Source: Halobacteria archaeon AArc-dxtr1 (GTDB lineage Archaea > Halobacteriota > Halobacteria > Halobacteriales > Natrialbaceae). From it: a stretch of DNA of 64,000 nucleotides. The stretch covers positions 81,367-145,366 of the forward strand of contig JAOPJY010000003.1 of assembly GCA_025517425.1 (NCBI GenBank), in the 5' to 3' direction. The notes under the pieces are model-generated. The model did not search any database. It was not told where the DNA came from and saw only the letters and a list, made by a program, of their open reading frames with translations. Below, piece by piece: positions 61,980 to 64,000 of the stretch (the first letter of the stretch is position 1; every line of letters starts with the position of its first letter). The translations under genes were made by a program, and so were the position numbers.

Positions 61980-63185
61980 TCACTCCACGGTCGCATTCAC
62001 GACGACCGCGACGGAGTCGGCGATCTCGCCGGCCAGCCCCGCCTTTGATCCCTCGAACCGAGCGACGTCTTCGCCGTGGACGAGCAGCGCCCGGGTCCGA
62101 TCTGCGCCCATCACCGAGGCGTCGTTGGCGACGACGAACGCGAGTCCCGCGCGATCGATTAGCTGCCCCGCAGCCTCGATCATGGCACGCTCGTCGCCGC
62201 TCGCCTCGGTCTTGAAGCCGACGATGGGGAGGTCCGCGTCTCGGTCGCGAACCGCATCGATCAGCTTCGACGTCGGCTCCAACTCGAGCGTTCGCGGCTC
62301 CCCGGAGCGCAACTTCTCCGGGCTCGGGTCGGTGGTGTAGTCGCCGATCGCGGCCGCCGAGACGAACGCGTCGGCGTCCGCGCAGGCCCCAAGCGTTACC
62401 TCGCGCATCTCCGCTGCGCTCTCGACCTGCCGAACGTCGACCATCTCACCGGGGAGGCCCGGCTCCGCCGCGTCAGCCAACGATTGCGCTCCAACGAGGC
62501 CGTGGACGAGCGTGACGTCGGCGCCCCGAACCGCACAGGCCGTCGCGACCGCCCGCCCCATCTTCCCCGACGAACGGTTCGAAAGCACCCGAACCGGGTC
62601 GATCGCCTCGGCGGTCGCCCCTGCGGTGACGACGACATGTTGGCCCGCGAGCGGGCGATCCCCGGCCGCGCGGGCCGTCGCGGCGACGATCGCCTCCTCG
62701 GACGCGATCTTCGCTTTCCCCTCCTCGATCCGCGGCTCGACGAACTCCACTCCCCACCCCTCGACGGTTCCGATCGCGGAGAGCACGCCGGGGTGGTCGT
62801 ACATCGGCTCGTGCATCGCGGGCGCGATGACGACCGGCGTGTCGGCGCCGAGCGCGGTCGTCGCACACGTCGTCACCGTCGTGTCGTCGACCGCGCCGGC
62901 GATCTTCCCGACCGTGTTCGCCGTCGCCGGCGCGATCAGGAGCACGTCGGCCCAGCCATCGTACCCGCAGAGCTCGACGTGTTCGACGCTACCGGTGATC
63001 TCCGTGACGACGTCGTTGTCGGTGGCGAACTCGACCGCCCAGGGGTGGACGATTCCCTGTGCGCTGCCCGTCATCACGCCTCGAACCGACGCGCCGCGCC
63101 GTCGCAGCTCGTGGGCCAGTTCGACCGTCTTGACGGCCGCGATCGACCCCGTCACCCCGAGTGCGACGTTGACTCCCTCGAGCAT
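61980..63185 (-). CDS. coaBC: Phosphopantothenoylcysteine decarboxylase / phosphopantothenate-cysteine ligase
   Basis: This bifunctional enzyme of coenzyme A synthesis has 401 residues. The N-terminal flavoprotein part has [20 protein letters not shown], the catalytic His69 in [14 protein letters not shown] and [18 protein letters not shown]. The C-terminal ligase part starts at [20 protein letters not shown] with [11 protein letters not shown] and FKTEASGDE. It is the standard archaeal CoaBC arrangement. Confidence 0.94.
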   Translation of the reverse strand: MLEGVNVALGVTGSIAAVKTVELAHELRRRGASVRGVMTGSAQGIVHPWAVEFATDNDVVTEITGSVEHVELCGYDGWADVLLIAPATANTVGKIAGAVDDTTVTTCATTALGADTPVVIAPAMHEPMYDHPGVLSAIGTVEGWGVEFVEPRIEEGKAKIASEEAIVAATARAAGDRPLAGQHVVVTAGATAEAIDPVRVLSNRSSGKMGRAVATACAVRGADVTLVHGLVGAQSLADAAEPGLPGEMVDVRQVESAAEMREVTLGACADADAFVSAAAIGDYTTDPSPEKLRSGEPRTLELEPTSKLIDAVRDRDADLPIVGFKTEASGDERAMIEAAGQLIDRAGLAFVVANDASVMGADRTRALLVHGEDVARFEGSKAGLAGEIADSVAVVVNATVE

Positions 63186-63259
63186 TCGGCTGCTAGTCTC
63201 TCTCGAAGTGTGTTAAGGGTAGCGAGGATCGACGCCGGTCGCTATCGACGCACAGCTCG

Positions 63260-64000
63260 TTACCCGTTACGCACGTCGTCGTGGTGTCCGAGCGTGCCCA
63301 GCCTGACCCGCGAGTCTTCGCTCGATCCGTCCACGTCCGCGTCGATCGCGTACAGCGTCTCCCCACCACCAATGTAGACCGTTCCATCGACCACGGTCGG
63401 TGACGAGTAGGCGATCCGTTCCAGTTCGGTGAACGCCCACTCCTCCTCGCCGGTTTCGGCGTCCACCGCGTACAGCGTCTCCCACGAACCGACGTAGACG
63501 GTTCCGTTCGCGACCGTCGGTGAGGAGTCGACCGCTTCCGACGGTTCGGTGAACGCCCACTCCTCCTCGCCGGTTTCGGCGTCCACCGCGTACAGCGTCT
63601 CGTCGCCGGCGCCGACGTAGACCGTGCCGTCCGCGACCGTCGGCGACGAGTAGATCGGGTCGGGCGACTCGTCGAACGTCCACCCCTCATCTCCCGTTGT
63701 CGCGTCTACCGCGTGCAGGGCTCCATCGTCCGATCCGACGTAGACGAGGCCGTCTGCGACCGTCGGAGACGACTGCGTAATCCCCCCCGGAACGGTGTAT
63801 GCCCACTCCTCTTCGCCACTGTCCGCATTCACCGCGTACAACGTCCCATCTACCGATCCAACGTAGACGAGGCCGTCGACAACCGTCGACGCCGACTGAT
63901 TGATCGACTCGGGGTCGGTGAACGCCCACTCTTGGTCGCCAGTTTCGGCGTCCATCGCGTACAGCGTCCCATCTATCGATCCGGCGTAGACGGTACCGTT
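63260..64000 (-). CDS. PQQ-type beta-propeller repeat protein, 5' end outside the window
   Basis: The visible 246 residues are six or more repeats with the pattern SSPTVADGTVYVGSGDETLY followed by AVDAETGEEEWAFT-like units. This is the PQQ-repeat propeller seen in extracellular or membrane-bound haloarchaeal proteins. The frame continues past base 64000 (a plus-strand reading of the last codons gives NGTVYAGSIDG), so signal and start are missing. Two neighbouring repeats are identical over 57 bases. Enzymatic activity cannot be claimed. Confidence 0.85.
   Translation of the reverse strand, partial: NGTVYAGSIDGTLYAMDAETGDQEWAFTDPESINQSASTVVDGLVYVGSVDGTLYAVNADSGEEEWAYTVPGGITQSSPTVADGLVYVGSDDGALHAVDATTGDEGWTFDESPDPIYSSPTVADGTVYVGAGDETLYAVDAETGEEEWAFTEPSEAVDSSPTVANGTVYVGSWETLYAVDAETGEEEWAFTELERIAYSSPTVVDGTVYIGGGETLYAIDADVDGSSEDSRVRLGTLGHHDDVRNG
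63424..63600. repeat. 120-base DNA repeat inside the propeller gene
   Basis: Bases 63424-63480 and 63544-63600 are identical over 57 bases. The offset of 120 bases equals one propeller repeat, which points to recent duplication or gene conversion. Confidence 0.85.

Overview
The window is chromosomal DNA of a halophilic archaeon (class Halobacteria). The evidence is the GC-rich, strongly Asp/Glu-biased proteome, archaeal information-processing genes (tfe, RFC large subunit, aIF2-alpha, S27e, L44e, Nop10, a two-ring CDC48 ATPase), the GHMP-type archaeal shikimate kinase, archaeosortase A, Tat-type lipoprotein signals, and many small zinc-ribbon or membrane proteins typical of this class. The genus cannot be fixed from the sequence.

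Layout. 1-6.1 kb: the end of an archaetidylserine decarboxylase gene, small regulators, CDC48, and an aroK-aroQ pair. 6.1-7.9 kb: two toxin-antitoxin modules (MazEF-like and VapBC) stacked behind aroQ, with the last eleven codons of aroQ present three times around them. 7.9-23.5 kb: a UbiA prenyltransferase, sucCD, an acidic repeat protein, a BioF homologue that lacks its PLP lysine, RFC large subunit, a sensor kinase, sdhCDBA, an HD protein, a peroxiredoxin and TatA. 23.5-23.8 kb: tRNA-Arg(CCT) followed by direct and inverted copies of its own 3' end. 23.9-31.3 kb: PilB/PilC-like secretion genes facing a five-gene operon of pilin-like proteins. 31.3-35 kb: a lipoprotein-DUF2110-tfe operon, and a TFS-like protein without the cleavage-loop acids. 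35-45.8 kb: an Mrr-like nuclease fused to zinc-ribbon and membrane parts, two metallo-beta-lactamases, a TlpA/CcdA redox pair, a Zn-alcohol dehydrogenase, a flavin oxidoreductase, a phosphoesterase and artA with a divergent MarR-like regulator. 46-51.2 kb: a methyltransferase, PAC2 chaperone, a translation operon (L44e-S27e-aIF2a-Nop10), GT2 and GtrA. 51.2-51.7 kb: initiator tRNA-Met followed by three hairpins made from its 3' end. 51.8-64 kb: formamidase, PAS/Bat and HalOD1 regulators, a complete peptide-type ABC transporter, Hpt, CoaBC and an open-ended PQQ-type beta-propeller.

How genes work together. sdhCDBA and sucCD are consecutive TCA-cycle steps. aroK-aroQ serve aromatic amino acid synthesis. 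The decarboxylase at the left edge and ArtA belong to the same surface-protein anchoring pathway: the lipid made through the decarboxylase is needed for ArtA-dependent processing in Haloferax. The PilB/PilC genes and the five pilin-like proteins probably build one surface filament or secretion device.

The least expected features are structural: the aroQ terminus as a repeated landing site for toxin-antitoxin cassettes, the hairpin arrays copied from the 3' halves of two different tRNAs and sharing a common 25-nt loop, and two enzyme homologues (BioF-like, TFS-like) with the catalytic residues changed.
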